DNA of 64,000 nucleotides from Amborella trichopoda (lineage: Eukaryota; Streptophyta; Magnoliopsida; Amborellales; Amborellaceae), in contig NW_006499617.1 of the NCBI RefSeq assembly GCF_000471905.2, forward strand, positions 206,776 to 270,775, in the 5' to 3' direction. Position 1 is the first letter of the stretch, and every line of letters begins with the position of its first letter. Shown here in pieces: positions 22,791 through 34,281 of the stretch. The notes under the pieces were generated by a model that saw nothing but the letters and a program-made list of their open reading frames with translations, did not search any database and had not been told where the DNA came from. Made by a program: the position numbers and the translations under genes.

Positions 22791-23941
22791 ACAAAATGGA
22801 GACACATTGAATAGAGAACCGAGGTAGATGCAGATGATGAGAGAAATCTCTTCCCCGAGTGGTTGCCTTATCCATTCGGAGCTCTTTTATTAGCCAAAGA
22901 GGTTATTAAAATCGAACAGGAAATAACACGGAATCCAGGAGCTAAGGTTAAAAAACGGGATCTAGAATTGTTTGACACAGTGTGCGTGGAAGTCGAGTAG
23001 GCAAAAGATTGGAGAGAGCCCATCATTAATTTTATAAAGTACGGTAGACTCCTCGAAGATCATGCTGAATGCAATAGTGTGCGTCGAATGTCTACTAAGT
23101 ACACCCTCCTTGAAGGAGATGCTCTCTTTAGACCATATGCTGATGATATTCTTTCTTAGATGTGTTGACTCACAGGAGGAAAATAAGGTGTTGGAAGAGA
23201 TACACTAAGGCATCTGTGGATTGCATCAGTCCAGTTCTAAGCTCTATGAACAGATACGTAGATTGGGGTACTATTGGCCTTCGATGATTACCGACTCCTT
23301 AAACTATGCTAAGAAGTTCCAAGATTGCCTAATACACTCAAGCCTTGTTCATAGCCTCCAGGGCCCTTACACCCTACAGTGGCATCATGGCCCTTCTCAC
23401 AATGGGGTATGGACATTGTAGGGCCTATTGACCCTCCTTCGGCAATGGGCCATGTCTTTATTCTAGCTGCAATAGATTATTTTTCAATGTGAGCTGAAGG
23501 GGTCCCCCTCAAGCAAGTTCCTGAGACCACGGTGGCTAATTTTGTGCGACATCACATCATATACCGGTTTGGAATGCCTGATCAGATTATATCTGACAAC
23601 GACCCTTAGTTAAGAATTCATCATATTGATCGCTTGGTTAATCAATTCGGTTTCGAGGGGAAGTCCTGAACTATGTACCACCCTCAGGCGAACGGCTTAG
23701 CTGAGGCCTTCAATAAGACTCTATGTGGGCTTTTGAGGAAGTCAGTATAAAAAATAAGGAAAAATTGGCATGAGAAACTTTCAGAAGCCTTGTGGGCCTA
23801 TCGCACTACTACAAGAAATGCCATTGATTCCACTCCTTATCCCCTAGTCTATGGGGGTGAAGCAGTTTTACCTCTTGAGATTCAACTCCCTTCACTGTGT
23901 ATCGCTATACATCAAGGACTGACTAAAGATGAGAGAGTCAA
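22791..23941 (+). pseudogene. pol: Integrase of element B, N-terminal and core part
   Basis: Linker (TLVWVTKWRHIE, stop), KYTLLEGDALFRPYADDI (23,098), the zinc domain LGYYWPSMITDSLNY with KKFQDC where a Cys is expected in place of Phe, then the core in another frame: QWGMDIVGPIDPPSAMGHVF (23,400), IISDNDP (about 23,590) and NGLAEAFNKTLCGLL (23,690). D, D and E are all visible. Frameshifts and stops are frequent. Cut at 23,941 by a solo LTR. Confidence 0.88.
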
Positions 23942-24462
23942 TGTAACAACCCTGAATTTTGGGAACTAAAAAGTAATGTTAATATTGTTGATAGAAATAA
24001 ATACAAACAATAATAATAATAAAAAATAAATAAATAAATAAATAAGATAAAAAAAAAGCTCTTTATAGTATGGTGGTCCATATAGGCATTCTTAGGGACC
24101 ATCACTACTCTTATTCCCTTTTACCCTTCACCTTTTCCTTTCAATTGGCACATCCTTTAGTTGACGTGGGTTTTAAACATTACACAATTAATATTAGTAC
24201 TACACCTCATGTATGAGGTGGAGTTTAATAAAGTAATATAATAATAAGTTTTAAGAAGTTAAATAGAAAGAGGGTAAGGACTCTCGCCCTACAAAACTTT
24301 CTTTCTAGCTCTCCCTCTTACAAACGTGCTCTCCCTTCTACAAACGCAGTGAACTCCTTCTCTCTCAAGCCAAATTTTATCGAAAGTTCCCTCTCAAATA
24401 TTATAGGCAAGCGACTTCATTGACTAGAAGAATAATCATTTCATTAAAATTGTGATAGTTTA

Positions 24463-24822
24463 TCTATTGTTAGGAATTTAAATACTGTAAATTATTAGAA
24501 ATAAATTTTTAATTTTCCAGTCTATTGTTCAAAATTTTAAATATTGTAAATTATTAGAAATAAATTTTTAATTTTCCTGTCTATTGTTTAAAATTTTAAA
24601 TGCTGTAAATTATTAGAAATTTAGAAATAAATTTTAAATTTTCCTGTCTATTGTTCAAAATTTTAAATACTGTAAATTATTAGAAATAATTTTTTAATTT
24701 TCCTGTTTATTGTTCAGAATTTTAAATACTGTAAATTATTAGGAATAAATTTTTAATTTTCCTTTCTATTGTTCAGAATTTTAAATACTATAAATTATTA
24801 GAAATAAATGTAATATTTTCGC
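24463..24822 (+). repeat. 59-bp tandem repeat, 6 copies, AT-rich
   Basis: Six consecutive units beginning TCTATTGTTCARAATTTTAA and containing GTAAATTATTAGAAATAAAT; one unit carries an internal 8-bp expansion. Entirely inside the solo LTR. Confidence 0.92.
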
Positions 24823-25249
24823 TTTTAGTAAAATTATGAGATTTCCTTCTACGGTTTTTGAATATTTAGACATTGTAAAATTCATTTGCAAATGTCTGCC
24901 TCATTATTTGAAAAACTGATATTTTTGCACTTGATTGTAGTATTGCTTATGAAATGATTATTTACAAATTGGCAATTCCATAAATTATGATAATTTTGGA
25001 TTCTCATAAAAGTTCATCTATTGATACTAGACTGTTATCATGTTAGATTTCAAGAATGTTCTTCAGGACTGTTACCTTTCAGAAATTATTGCATAAAATA
25101 TTTAAATGGCTACTTAGAGATATTTCAATGGAAGTGATTGTTATTAAATTGCTTCATGTGAATTCATGTTAATGTTTTCAATGATACTTCGCATATATGA
25201 TATTGTTTCTTTTTGACGTTTAAAGAGTTTCAGAGATAATTTTGGGTAT

Positions 25250-25545
25250 AAGTGGACCTGCAACGATCGTTAGGACGTATCCGGTTATGTCGGTAGGAAC
25301 TATTTAGACTCAACCGGGACGTCGGTGAGGTATGATTGGACATGCAGTGATTGTTAGGACCTATTCGATTACGCCGGTATGAACTATTTGGACTCATCCG
25401 GGATGCTGGTGAGGTATGTTTGGGCCTGCAGTGATTGTTCAGGCCTATCCGATAGGGGCTATTTGGACTCATCCAGTATGCCGGTGAGGTACGTTTGGAC
25501 CTGCAGGGGTTGTTTGGACCCATCAGGATGCTGATGGGGTATATA
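25250..25545 (+). repeat. About 80-bp tandem repeat, 3.5 copies
   Basis: Units start TGGACCTGCAGTGATTGTTA and contain GGACTCATCCGGGATGC. The third unit is shortened by some 8 bases and the last is partial. In the same solo LTR as the 59-bp array. Confidence 0.88.
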
Positions 25546-26136
25546 GGTGACCTACTTGGGATGCCAGTAGGTTATTTTGTGAAATCCTTTGAATTTTGCA
25601 TCTCTGTTAAAATGTTTATGTGCATTTCCTTCATTTGAGTTTTGCTTAACTGTGGATTTGTGAAAAGTGAGATTGTTATTCATAAATGCTTTTGCTAGCA
25701 ATTCTTCCTCAGGTGGTTTTTAATATACATTCTTTAGAAAATTTTTATATCTTCCAACCATGATTATTTTTAGGACCATGATGATCACTTATTGCGTAGC
25801 CAAACTCACCAAACTATGGTAAATATTTTTCAGGGTAATTGCAGTCTCATAGTTAACTGCACATCAGGATCAGCTTGTGAAGAAGATACAGTCATGTCAT
25901 AACTAAATTCTCCTTTGTAACTTTTGTTTGACTTCACCCCTGTAAGTTTTGTTCTATCAACAGATGTATACCTAGACTTCATGTTAATACCAATTGTGAG
26001 CAAACTTTGTACAAATTTTAATTAATAGAAAAATTTGTTTTGTTACATTATATATTAATAGGAATTTGAATTTTTTTTCCTAGTATAAGAATAGTCTGTT
26101 GCACCTCAGGAATGTTAGAAATCTTGGGGCGTGACA

Positions 26137-26466
26137 GTCAAACTTTAGTATCAATAACTGAATGCACTCGATGAAAAGATGTTAGAAGCTCAACAGAATC
26201 TCGAACTCAACCAGGGGAGAATGAAGAGGGCCTTTGACAAGTCAGTCAAAGTCCGCTCATTCACTCTTGGGGATCTGATTCTAGCCATCAAGAGGCCGAT
26301 TGTTATGCATGGTTGACGCAAAGGGAAGTTGGAACCTAAGTGGGAAGGTCCCTTCATAGTCAAGAAAGTATCGCCAAATAGGGCTTCCATCTGGCACGCT
26401 CTGATGGAGAAGAAGCAATGCCCCCTATCAATGGGCGATATCTAAAGAAGTATTGTCGATGATAAT
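26137..26466 (+). pseudogene. pol: Integrase C-terminal part of element B
   Basis: Resumes after the solo LTR at the duplicated GTCAA. It reads through KRAFDKSVKVRSFTLGDLIL, KRPIVMHG then a stop, KWEGPFIVKKVSPNRAS and NGRYLKKY, matching 55,889-56,217 in D nearly word for word. No chromodomain follows, as expected for the Tat group. It ends at about 26,460. Confidence 0.88.
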
Positions 26467-27951
26467 GCATAACAAGAAGAAGTTAAAAAGGCAATAAAAA
26501 GAAGAGAAGCAAGGCAATCAAAATGAAGTCTAACTTTTTTTATTGCATTAGAAGGAGTTACGAGTTACAATCAAAGCCCATTATTAAGGAGGTTACAAAT
26601 CTTTTGCATCTGAGGAAAAGAGAACGGTTGCGCTAAAGTGCTGCTCTTGCATCTGACGAAAACAAAACAGTTGAGCCCCAGCATCGCTCTTGTATCTAAG
26701 GAAAAGAGGACAGTTACAGACAAAAAGTCACTCTCACAATAGGAGAAGGTGGAAGTGCTTTGATTGAGTATATCAGACATACAAAGTAGACTTCTCTGGC
26801 AAGGAATTGACCTATGATGGAGAGCACGCCCTCTTCATAATGACCACCCTTCCACAGAACAACATGGATTCCACAATTATACTTGAGACTTGGCTTTCAA
26901 CAGGCATCATAAGCCAGGCCTTATCATTGATCACCACCTTTTTCCTACCCAATTTAGCACCATGCGTGAACATCGTCGCAACAATCTCCACGCTCAACTC
27001 GTAGCCAAGCATGACCATAGAGGGGTATAACTTCCTGACATTCACGAGCAAATGGCGACCACCACATGCGGCTAACGCCATGCGCATCATGCGTGACTGA
27101 GGCACTAATCAACTCCATGTGAGGTTAACATCGGCAGTGTTTGACAATGGGCTAACGCTGACTAAGGGTAATATTGGTAGTGTTTGACAAAAGGCTAATG
27201 CCGACTATGTTGGACTAAGGGCTAGCGCTGCTTGATACTAACGCCGCGTGTTTGCTTGCGACGGTAACCTCTCATCGAGACCCTTCGTCTCCCTATCCCT
27301 TCGACTGCCTATGACTTTTCTTCTTCCAGAAGACTGTCTACCTTCTTGAGACTCCTCATATTTTGCGACAAATCGAATTCCTGAGACTCTTCATCTTCTG
27401 TGACCGTCTGCCTTCCTGTGACCGTTTTCCTTCCCTACGACCCTTCGGTTGCTCGTTGGGAAAACACTCCTGCTCGTCGTGAAAACACTTCCACTCATCG
27501 CTGTTACTCTCCCACTACTCCCTGACGACAGAAAACCACCGAGAAATGACTGGAAATCCACTAAATTGCTCGGTGATCCTCGCCTGCCTCTTTCCCACCT
27601 CTCAAGTATCCAAAGAATCACTATTGAAACCTCAATTCACCTCGACAAGCTGCCTTTTCCTCAATTCCAGGCAACAAACATCGCGATTATCCTTGTCTTC
27701 CCTGCCGGTGCTCTCGCCTCATAGCCGGAGCCTTCTCCTACTCGTCAGACTTCCTGCAAACCCTTACCCGAGTACTCTGCTTCACACCAGAGTTCTCACC
27801 AGAAGTCGTTTCCTCTCTTTGATTGTTATTATTTTACTTAAGATAAAAACAGTGAAAAATGGGGTAAATCCCCTTAGATAGCCGAAGCTTCCCCAAGGTG
27901 CCTGTCACAAAGCAAGAATACCAGACAAGTCCCTGAAGGCCAAACTACAAC
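26467..27951 (-). pseudogene. Antisense transcription unit candidate in the 3' region of B
   Basis: On the minus strand a weak TATA-like TATCTAA (27,874-27,880) next to AGGGG leads into open pieces at 27,391-27,621 and 26,812-27,105 and ends with AATAAA at 26,544-26,539, some 75 bases past the integrase stop of the plus strand. The 97-aa piece contains GRKKVVINDKAWLMMPVESQ, which aligns with RQKVVKDGAWLLVLVGSQ in D, with mostly conservative differences. No known domain recognised. Also present: three copies of a CTTGCATCTGAGGAAAAGAG phrase at 26,600-26,710. Confidence 0.5.
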
Positions 27952-28290
27952 GGGCCGGACCAGGTCGAGCTCAAACCCGAGGCCCAAACAAAGGTTTATC
28001 GCTGCTTATGAAACTCCAAGTATCAACCTTCAAATGGGTCGGACCAGGTCGGGCTCAAATCGGAGGCCCGAACAAAGGCTTATCGCAGCCTGCGCAACGT
28101 CGAGTATCTACCTTTAGATGGGCTGAACCTGGTTGGGCTTAGACTCAAAGCCTGAACAAAGGCTTACCACCGCCTGTGCAATGCCGAGCATCGAGCTTCT
28201 GATGGTCCCGACTGGACTGGGCCCAAGCCCAAGCCTCAAACGCAGGCTATCATTGGCTGTGATCTGTATCGCCAAGCGTGACTAACATCG
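27952..28290 (+). repeat. 84-bp tandem repeat, 4 copies, in the 3' region of B
   Basis: Units start at 27,952, 28,036, 28,120 and about 28,204 with GGGYCGGACCAGGTCGGGCT and contain CGAACAAAGGCTTATCGC. GC-rich and different from the arrays of C and D. Confidence 0.88.
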
Positions 28291-28498
28291 TGTGCAACAA
28301 ACGCTGTGTGTGCTAATACTACCACTGTCCATGACCACTCCCGTGCATACTAGCGTCGCTCATGCTAGCGTTGTGTGTACCAATGCTACTGCCGCGTATG
28401 TTGCTGCTATCCGTGGCTATCACGACCCTGCCCTCGACCACCGTACCTTACATGGTGACAAGCGATCGAGCGCGGGTTTCTGATCCCAATGTAACATT
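28291..28498 (+). other. 3' region of B before the inserted LTR
   Basis: Degenerate short repeats built on GTGTG and CTAGCGTCGC phrases. The boundary with the following inserted LTR is uncertain; a TG at 28,456 is an alternative LTR end. No gene seen. Confidence 0.5.
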
Positions 28499-30832
28499 TG
28501 TCACTCATGCAAGAGTGGACTCAATGCCTTTAATTTCGATAATTGAGCAAACCATGGAAATACTACAAACAATTTCAAAACTTGGCAAACCCATTAATCC
28601 AAAATATATTACATTATAATCCTCTCCAAAATTTCGACACTAAAGTTCAAGGCATCAAGGCCTGTGATTATAGAGTTTACATAAAATAGTTACAAAAAGG
28701 GCTAAGAGCCCGACTTCATACAAGCACTAACTCCTTCTCGAGGTGGCTGCTCTGCTTCCCCAATTGCTCCCGTGCTCCGGACTCTGGACCTGGTGCTCTC
28801 AATCTACAAGGAGGGGAAAGAAAAATAGTGGGATGAGCTCGAAAGCCCAGTAAGAAGATATAGTGTTATGCCTCTATAACAATTTTATCCATGTAGGATC
28901 ACAGTTTAATCCATCAATATGAAGTCATAGTTAAGCCTATATGAATATCATGTCAAAACAACGAATATGAATATTTCATTTAAACGGAAGTTAGCATTAA
29001 ATCAGTGTGATCATGAGCATTCAATTAGTGTAATCATTAGCATTCAATCAGTGTAATCATAAAACATTTCTTATTAAAAAATTTGACCATCACCCACTCA
29101 CTCCCTAAACTACCTACTCCCGCAGTAGAGGCCCTATCCATCAGGTTAAGCCAATGCCGTTGCTTAGGACCTATACCATCACACAGGAGGGAGGATAATG
29201 ACAAGTGGGGTAATCCACTTTATAATACCCTCAACACATGTACACGGTCCCCAACACACATTGGGGGTTCCATAGGCCCTTACCTTGAAAGGTATCAATT
29301 GTATATCTCATCACATTTCATTTCATTCCATGAATATAGGGTGCGACCCTCTATCCTTTCCCCTAACCCGTTCCTATCATTATACAGGTTAGGGAATATG
29401 CCGGCATCACTTTCCTTACTACTGTTGAGTGTCCCATCACATAGCAGGCAATATCATGATAATACTCACTAGCGACGAGTGTCCCACCGTGTAGTGGTCA
29501 ATAACAATATAAACAGTGGCCATCCATCATAGTATCATAATAGTATCCACTAGCAGTGAGTGTCCCACCGCGTAGCGGTCAATAACAATCTAAGCGGTGG
29601 CCATTCATCATGTTTAAGCATTCAATTCATTCACATAAGTCAATGTCTCATACAGATGAATCATATTTCATCATAACATCATAGAATTTAGCAAAATACA
29701 TTTATTTCATAAGCTTTCATAGGGCATTTACACGTAAGTCTTCTTACTAGCATTTAGCATTCATTTCATCAATATTGTGCTCGTGGCCCCCTTTTTCTCA
29801 CAAGGTGCAGTTATACGGCATCATGCACATATCTTTACGGCATTCACATGAAGCCTATCATATAGCATTTGTATGAAAATTATCATATGGCATTCGCATT
29901 AGCTTAGTGGAAGGTTAGCATTAGTTGCTGGAAAGTTTCCCTCGCAATAGAGTGCCGTGATATAATCATGCATTTCGGCATATGGATCAGAATCCTTGGG
30001 GAATTCCAAAATCTTTAAAACATGCAACTTTGATTACATTTGAAAATATTTCTAATGGTGGTGATTTGAAGGTTTTTGGGCATCATTTTTTAGGCCCAAT
30101 AAGGGTCACAATTGCTGGACTTTATGGCGATTGTGAGTAGTGACATGTCTCTACATTTTAGGCTATATCTTTCAATACATGTGAAATCTTATCATGACAT
30201 AAGAACACAAACTTGAAGTAGACCTACATATCTTCCATTTGAGATCGATTTGTCCCATTTGGACACCATTTGGCCACTGAACACCTTGATGTAAAAACAG
30301 TCACAGTCCTGGAAATTCTTATTCTCAAGTTAACATGCCTTTAAAGAACACTCAAACGTTTCATGGCCAAGGTACCCTTGAGGAATGGGACCTTGGTCAT
30401 GTCAACAAGTCTCACTGTGAACTATCTCATAAGTTTTCATGAATAACAAGATCATTTACATGGTTGAAACAGTCATGATATTGAGAAGCATGAATCTAAT
30501 ATTTCAATCGCCCATCAACCCATTCATACATTGCATTTTTAATTTGTCATCCTACCCACCATCGATGCACAAGAGTTAAACCCACTTACATTGATTCTCA
30601 TGGTGTCCTTGACCTCACCTCATGGCCTTTGATGGTTTTCCTTAACTCTAACCAAAGGCTCTTCAAAGACACAACGAAAATTGAGGGCTCACGCTTGAGC
30701 TCTAGAGAGAGAAAGTGAGAGTCCAAAAAGTTTTGGGAGAATGAGGGAGACAGTGGCAAGAAGTGAGGGAAAGGGCTAAAGTCCTTAAGGGCTAGGTGAA
30801 GGTCACTGCAGCTAACATGTAGGGTCCTGACA
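28499..30832 (-). mobile_element. Reversed solo LTR, Del/Tekay-like, in the 3' region of B
   Basis: On the minus strand it begins TGTCAGGACCCTACATG and ends CATGAGTGACA, comparable with the LTRs at 8 and 23,942. Inside, the minus strand carries TTATTGACCGCTACGCGGTG (29,575), a phrase related to GACCGCTACACAATGGGG in LTR A (12,220). No primer site or coding sequence. I found no matching target duplication (ACATT left, GGCAC right), so the ends may be off by up to about 50 bases. Confidence 0.68.
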
Positions 30833-31340
30833 GGCACGACGCTGACACGTACGGCACTGACAAGTGCGACGCTGGCAGCGGTCACATCTTCCTTTTTCAT
30901 GCGCGGTGTCAACTCTTTTTTACCTTCACGCGTGGTAATTCTCCAGTTCACGCACAATGATAGTCTCTTACGCGAACGGCAATAGCCTCTTATGCGCATG
31001 GATATAATCTCTCACGAGCACGCGCATAGTCTCTTACGCACGCAGCGATAGTCCCTTATAAGCGTGGTGATAGTCCCTTGCACGCGTGACGCTAGTCTCT
31101 TACACTTGCAGTGATAATCCCTTATGCGCACGGCGATAGTCCCTTACACGCGCGACGATACTCTAGTTCATGTGTGGCGATGCCTTCATTTATGTGTGGC
31201 GGTAGTCCATCCTTACTGTCGGGCACGTGCCTCCTCTACTACACACACTGTGCTGCCCCTCTACTTACTCTATCGTCGTGTGTGCCCCATGACTGGAGAA
31301 TTTGTGGTTCTTACAGTGGCTAGTGTCATGCATGTCTGAA
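30833..31340 (+). repeat. 3' region of B with a 22-24-bp tandem array
   Basis: From about 30,950 to 31,200, roughly ten loose copies of GATAGTCYCTTACGCGCGCG with variable spacing. The 71-aa and 70-aa apparent ORFs at 31,111-31,339 are translations of the repeat and its flank. Confidence 0.75.
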
Positions 31341-31541
31341 CTCGATCACCATAGTGAGTGTTCTACCATCATCCCCTGTAGGAGTTATACAAATGGTCCC
31401 TTGAGGGTGAAGACTTCAGCAGGATCCCTAAAAAATGTATCTTCTCCCCCAAAAGTCTCAACAGATAGACTTTTACATTGCATCCAAACGTCTGAGCATC
31501 TTAGTTGCAACATTACTAACATCTCCTCGGGGTTCATGTAG
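31341..31541 (-). pseudogene. Antisense ORF next to the 3' LTR of B
   Basis: On the minus strand from 31,541: MNPEEMLVMLQLRCSDVWMQ, then SLSVETFGGEDTFFRDPAEV and FTLKGPFV with a stop. Element D has MNAEDIHL, then LSVETLGGEENFWRDLVEFV at the same place (61,017). The reversed scrap at 12,778-12,989 has SVETLG. The shared initiator Met and the E/D and F/W type changes suggest past protein-coding use. Product unknown. Confidence 0.5.
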
Positions 31542-31638
31542 TCTTGTGGCTAGGAAGAAAAAAGTAATAAAGCCGAAAGAAATTTTCGAATGTTGTCCAT
31601 CTCACTTCTTTTGAAGCACAACATTTGGTGGGGCAAGC

Positions 31639-32413
31639 TGTTTGAAGACATTTTTCAGCACCTTGGTCCTTGATGCGGAATAAAGAGGAAGGCGGTCAAT
31701 AAAGCCTGAATTATAGTGGAATTCTCGATAGTCTTAGAATTGCCTTAGAACTAGTGGAAATGTTCATAAGGAATTAGACAGGCCACCAGTCAAGTTTCGT
31801 CACGATCTGACATGTTTAAGGCAGTGCAGACAAAGAAACAATTTGGGAAAAATCAATCTCTTGCACCCTAAAATGCTCGTAACTAGAACACTATTTTGGT
31901 GCATCAAATTACTATGGGACTACCACCATTAGATCCGTCATGGAAAAAAAAACACTATGGGTCAAGTTTCGGCTTAATTGGGTACTCCAAGACGAAGTTA
32001 TGAGTAAACTATCAAAAAGGGATAAGCCACACACTATTCTTGTGCGCCCTCCTTACACCTAATCACCGTTAAAGGTGACTATTTTTGCAGTCTCTGGTAG
32101 TGACTTTCGAGAGCCATATCTCACTCGTCCAGAGTCGAATCGTGTTGAAATTTTATGAGTGTGTTTGTCTCGTCAAGATGAGCATTTTGATATGTAGCAT
32201 GCCCCATGACGATGCCTGAGCAGGGAGAAGTTGCTGATTTGTGAAGAAAGGTACAGGAAAATAAGTAGCAACATGCCTCGCTCGAGCGTCAAATCACGAC
32301 ACTTGCGCATCAGATTAAAGTGAGACTAGTTCCATCATGATGTGTGTAAGGTCTAAGGCTCCAGTCCAAACCATCTACATGATGAACGGTCAGATTTTGC
32401 ACATGATAGCGTC
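31639..32413 (+). repeat. 3' LTR of element B, first 775 bp only
   Basis: Starts TGTTTGAAGACATTTTTCAG after GGTGGGGCAAGC, a short purine-rich stretch that is the likely polypurine tract. It follows the 5' LTR of B up to CACATGATAGCGTC and is interrupted there by the LTR of C. The rest of this LTR would be expected beyond the window. Confidence 0.83.
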
Positions 32414-33687
32414 TGTTGGTGGATATTTTCCATCATCATGAGGCCCTCTCTTAATAAAAGCCTAGCAAATAGTGGAAATCTCGACACTCTCAGAATAGCC
32501 CAAAAACTGGCCAAGATCTTCATAAGGTCTCTCAAAATTCTCCTACCAAGTTTTGCCTCATTCCGACATGTATAAGGTAGCGCAGACTGAGAAAAAATTC
32601 TGGTAGAGTTGCCCTCTTGCACCCTGAAATGGACCCTATAACTAGAGCTACATTTTTGGTGTCTCAATTTGCTATGAGACCAAGATCCGACACGGTTGAA
32701 AACCCTCAGGGGTCAGAGTTTAGCTTGAATGGATATCCCAAGAAAATGTTATAGGCGAAAGAGAGAAACAGGAGGAGCCGTAGGTTATTCTTATGCGGCC
32801 ACCCTGCAACTCAACCCATTAAAGGGACAGTCCCGACTAGTGACTTTCGATGCTCATATCTCACTCGTTCGAGGACGGATCAAGTTCAAATTTTGTTAAC
32901 GTATTCGTCTCATCAAGACGTGCGTTTCGATATGTGGCACGCCTCGTGACGACGTCTGAGCGTGAAGAAAAGCTAGACACTGTTGCTGATCCGTGAAGAA
33001 AGTGCAGGAAATTCAGAAGCGTGGTACGTCGCTCGAGCAACCAAATCAAGCCGCTCGTGAGCCCGATCGACGCAAGACAAATTCCATCACGTGCGTAAGG
33101 TCTTGGGCTATCGTTGACTCAAACCTCGTACGTGATGACCGATCGTATTCTGCACATGAAGCCGACAAAGCGGCTGTAAATTTTGTCTCTGAAATTCCAT
33201 ATTTCGGCAAAAATTCCAAAGTAGCACAATCTTCGTTCGGACATGGAATCGAGCTTCGTTTGATGTTCTGTGATCGTAACAGCATGCTTAGTGTGCTTCA
33301 GAAAAACAATCATCGAAAAAACATCAAGGAACGAGTACATTATCGATCCGAAGTTTCAAGATCCATTCAAATTTCAAGTCACATGATTGTGCATTAAAAA
33401 CACGATCCATGGCTCGAAGTTGGTATCAAAACGATCACCAAGTCGAGCCTTATAAGAAGACAATGATCTTTTGATTAACCAAGCATCAGGACAACCCCGA
33501 ATGATTCGTGAAAAATCATGCACATTCTAAGGCAACACAAGGACTGTTCAAGAATTCTATAAATTGTAAGGAAGGCGCAAATCTATCATTTTTCACCCTA
33601 TTTTATAATTTCTTTTGATTCAATTTAATCTTAATTTCAAGTAATTAGGGTTACTGTTATTCATCCACCCATGTTTGGGGCAAATTC

Positions 33688-33695
33688 TATATATA
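33688..33695 (+). promoter_or_regulatory. TATA box of LTR C
   Basis: TATATATA after CACCCATGTTTGGGGCAAAT, equivalent to the boxes in the other Tat-type LTRs. The MITE lies about 75 bases downstream, so it would be within the transcript leader. Confidence 0.72.
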
Positions 33696-33768
33696 CCATG
33701 TACCATCATTGTACGCAGGAGGAAAGACACACACACAAAGAATACACAAAGAGAGAGTTTTTACTGAA

Positions 33769-34281
33769 GGGAAAGCTTTTTATGTTCCCCCTACAATATA
33801 AAGTTCTATATTCGCCCTACCATCTAGCCGTCCATTTTTATCAAGAGGGCCACTCACCGTCGGATCTTAGATCCGACATCTCAAAGTATTTTATTTTTAG
33901 TTTTTTAATGCAATTTTTTTTAATATTAAATTTGGTACGTGCCATCTTCTCATTGGGGCGCACCTATAAAAAATATTAACAATAAAATTTTAATAAAAAA
34001 TAATTATCAAAATAGCCCTCGAATCTTTCACGGGTATTTTGGTCATTTTAATTTATTGAAAATATTTTTGTTTTATATTTTTTGTTAGTGAGAGTTTAAT
34101 ATATGAATGGACATCCAAATTTGGGGTCAAAACAATTTATATAAAAAATATTAAAAATAAAACAGTGTAGAAAAATGACATTGTGATTGGGGCAATCTTA
34201 GCCCTCCATTAAAAAATGGACGGTTGGATAAGGGGGAACATAAAACTTCTATGTTGTAGGGGGGACATAGAAATATTTCCC
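33769..34281. mobile_element. Mutator-like MITE (513 bp) in LTR C
   Basis: Flanked by the 9-bp duplication TTTACTGAA (33,760-33,768 and 34,282-34,290). The ends are inverted: left GGGAAAGCTTTTTATGTTCC, right (reversed) GGGAAATATTTCTATGTCCC, both followed by CCCTACAA. Similarity continues inward to CCGTCCATTTTT, giving terminal inverted repeats of about 70 bp. AT-rich centre, no transposase. A 9-bp duplication with long inverted repeats is typical of MULE-derived MITEs. The equivalent position of the solo LTR in element A is uninterrupted. Confidence 0.94.

Larger units (their letters stand above)
23942..26136 (+). mobile_element. Solo LTR of a Ty3/gypsy element inside the integrase of B
   Basis: It begins TGTAACAACCCTGAATTTTG and ends GGGGCGTGACA, 2,195 bp. 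It is flanked by GTCAA at 23,937-23,941 and 26,137-26,141, an exact 5-bp target duplication; deleting it restores the reading MKDERVK... as at 55,889 in element D. The start TGTAACAACCC and end GCGTGACA resemble Del/Tekay-type LTRs, which is inference. It holds an (AATA)n run at 24,004-24,050 and two tandem arrays. No internal coding sequence. Confidence 0.92.
12990..32413 (+). mobile_element. Element B: Tat-lineage Ty3/gypsy element, decayed, with nested insertions
   Basis: LTR, primer site, gag with C-x2-H-x4-H-x4-C fingers, RT, RNase H, a second archaeal-type RNase H, integrase without chromodomain, a long 3' region, then the start of a 3' LTR. The second RNase H and the long repeat-bearing 3' region are known marks of the Tat/Ogre group. 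Two solo LTRs lie inside (23,942-26,136 and about 28,499-30,832). No protease is visible. The 3' LTR is broken at 32,413 by element C. Confidence 0.9.

Noticed and set aside
29083..29472. 129-aa plus-strand ORF
   Set aside because: It lies in the reversed solo LTR; no conserved phrase with any family seen here.
31619..31628. CAACATT as a right-hand duplication for the reversed LTR at 28,499
   Set aside because: The bases belong to the conserved end of the internal region (also in D and in the reversed scrap), so they cannot mark that insertion.
32993..33397. 134-aa ORF considered as a gene
   Set aside because: Lies in the LTR of C; equivalent LTR positions in B (13,703-13,984) and D (61,700-61,915) show only diverged, broken counterparts.
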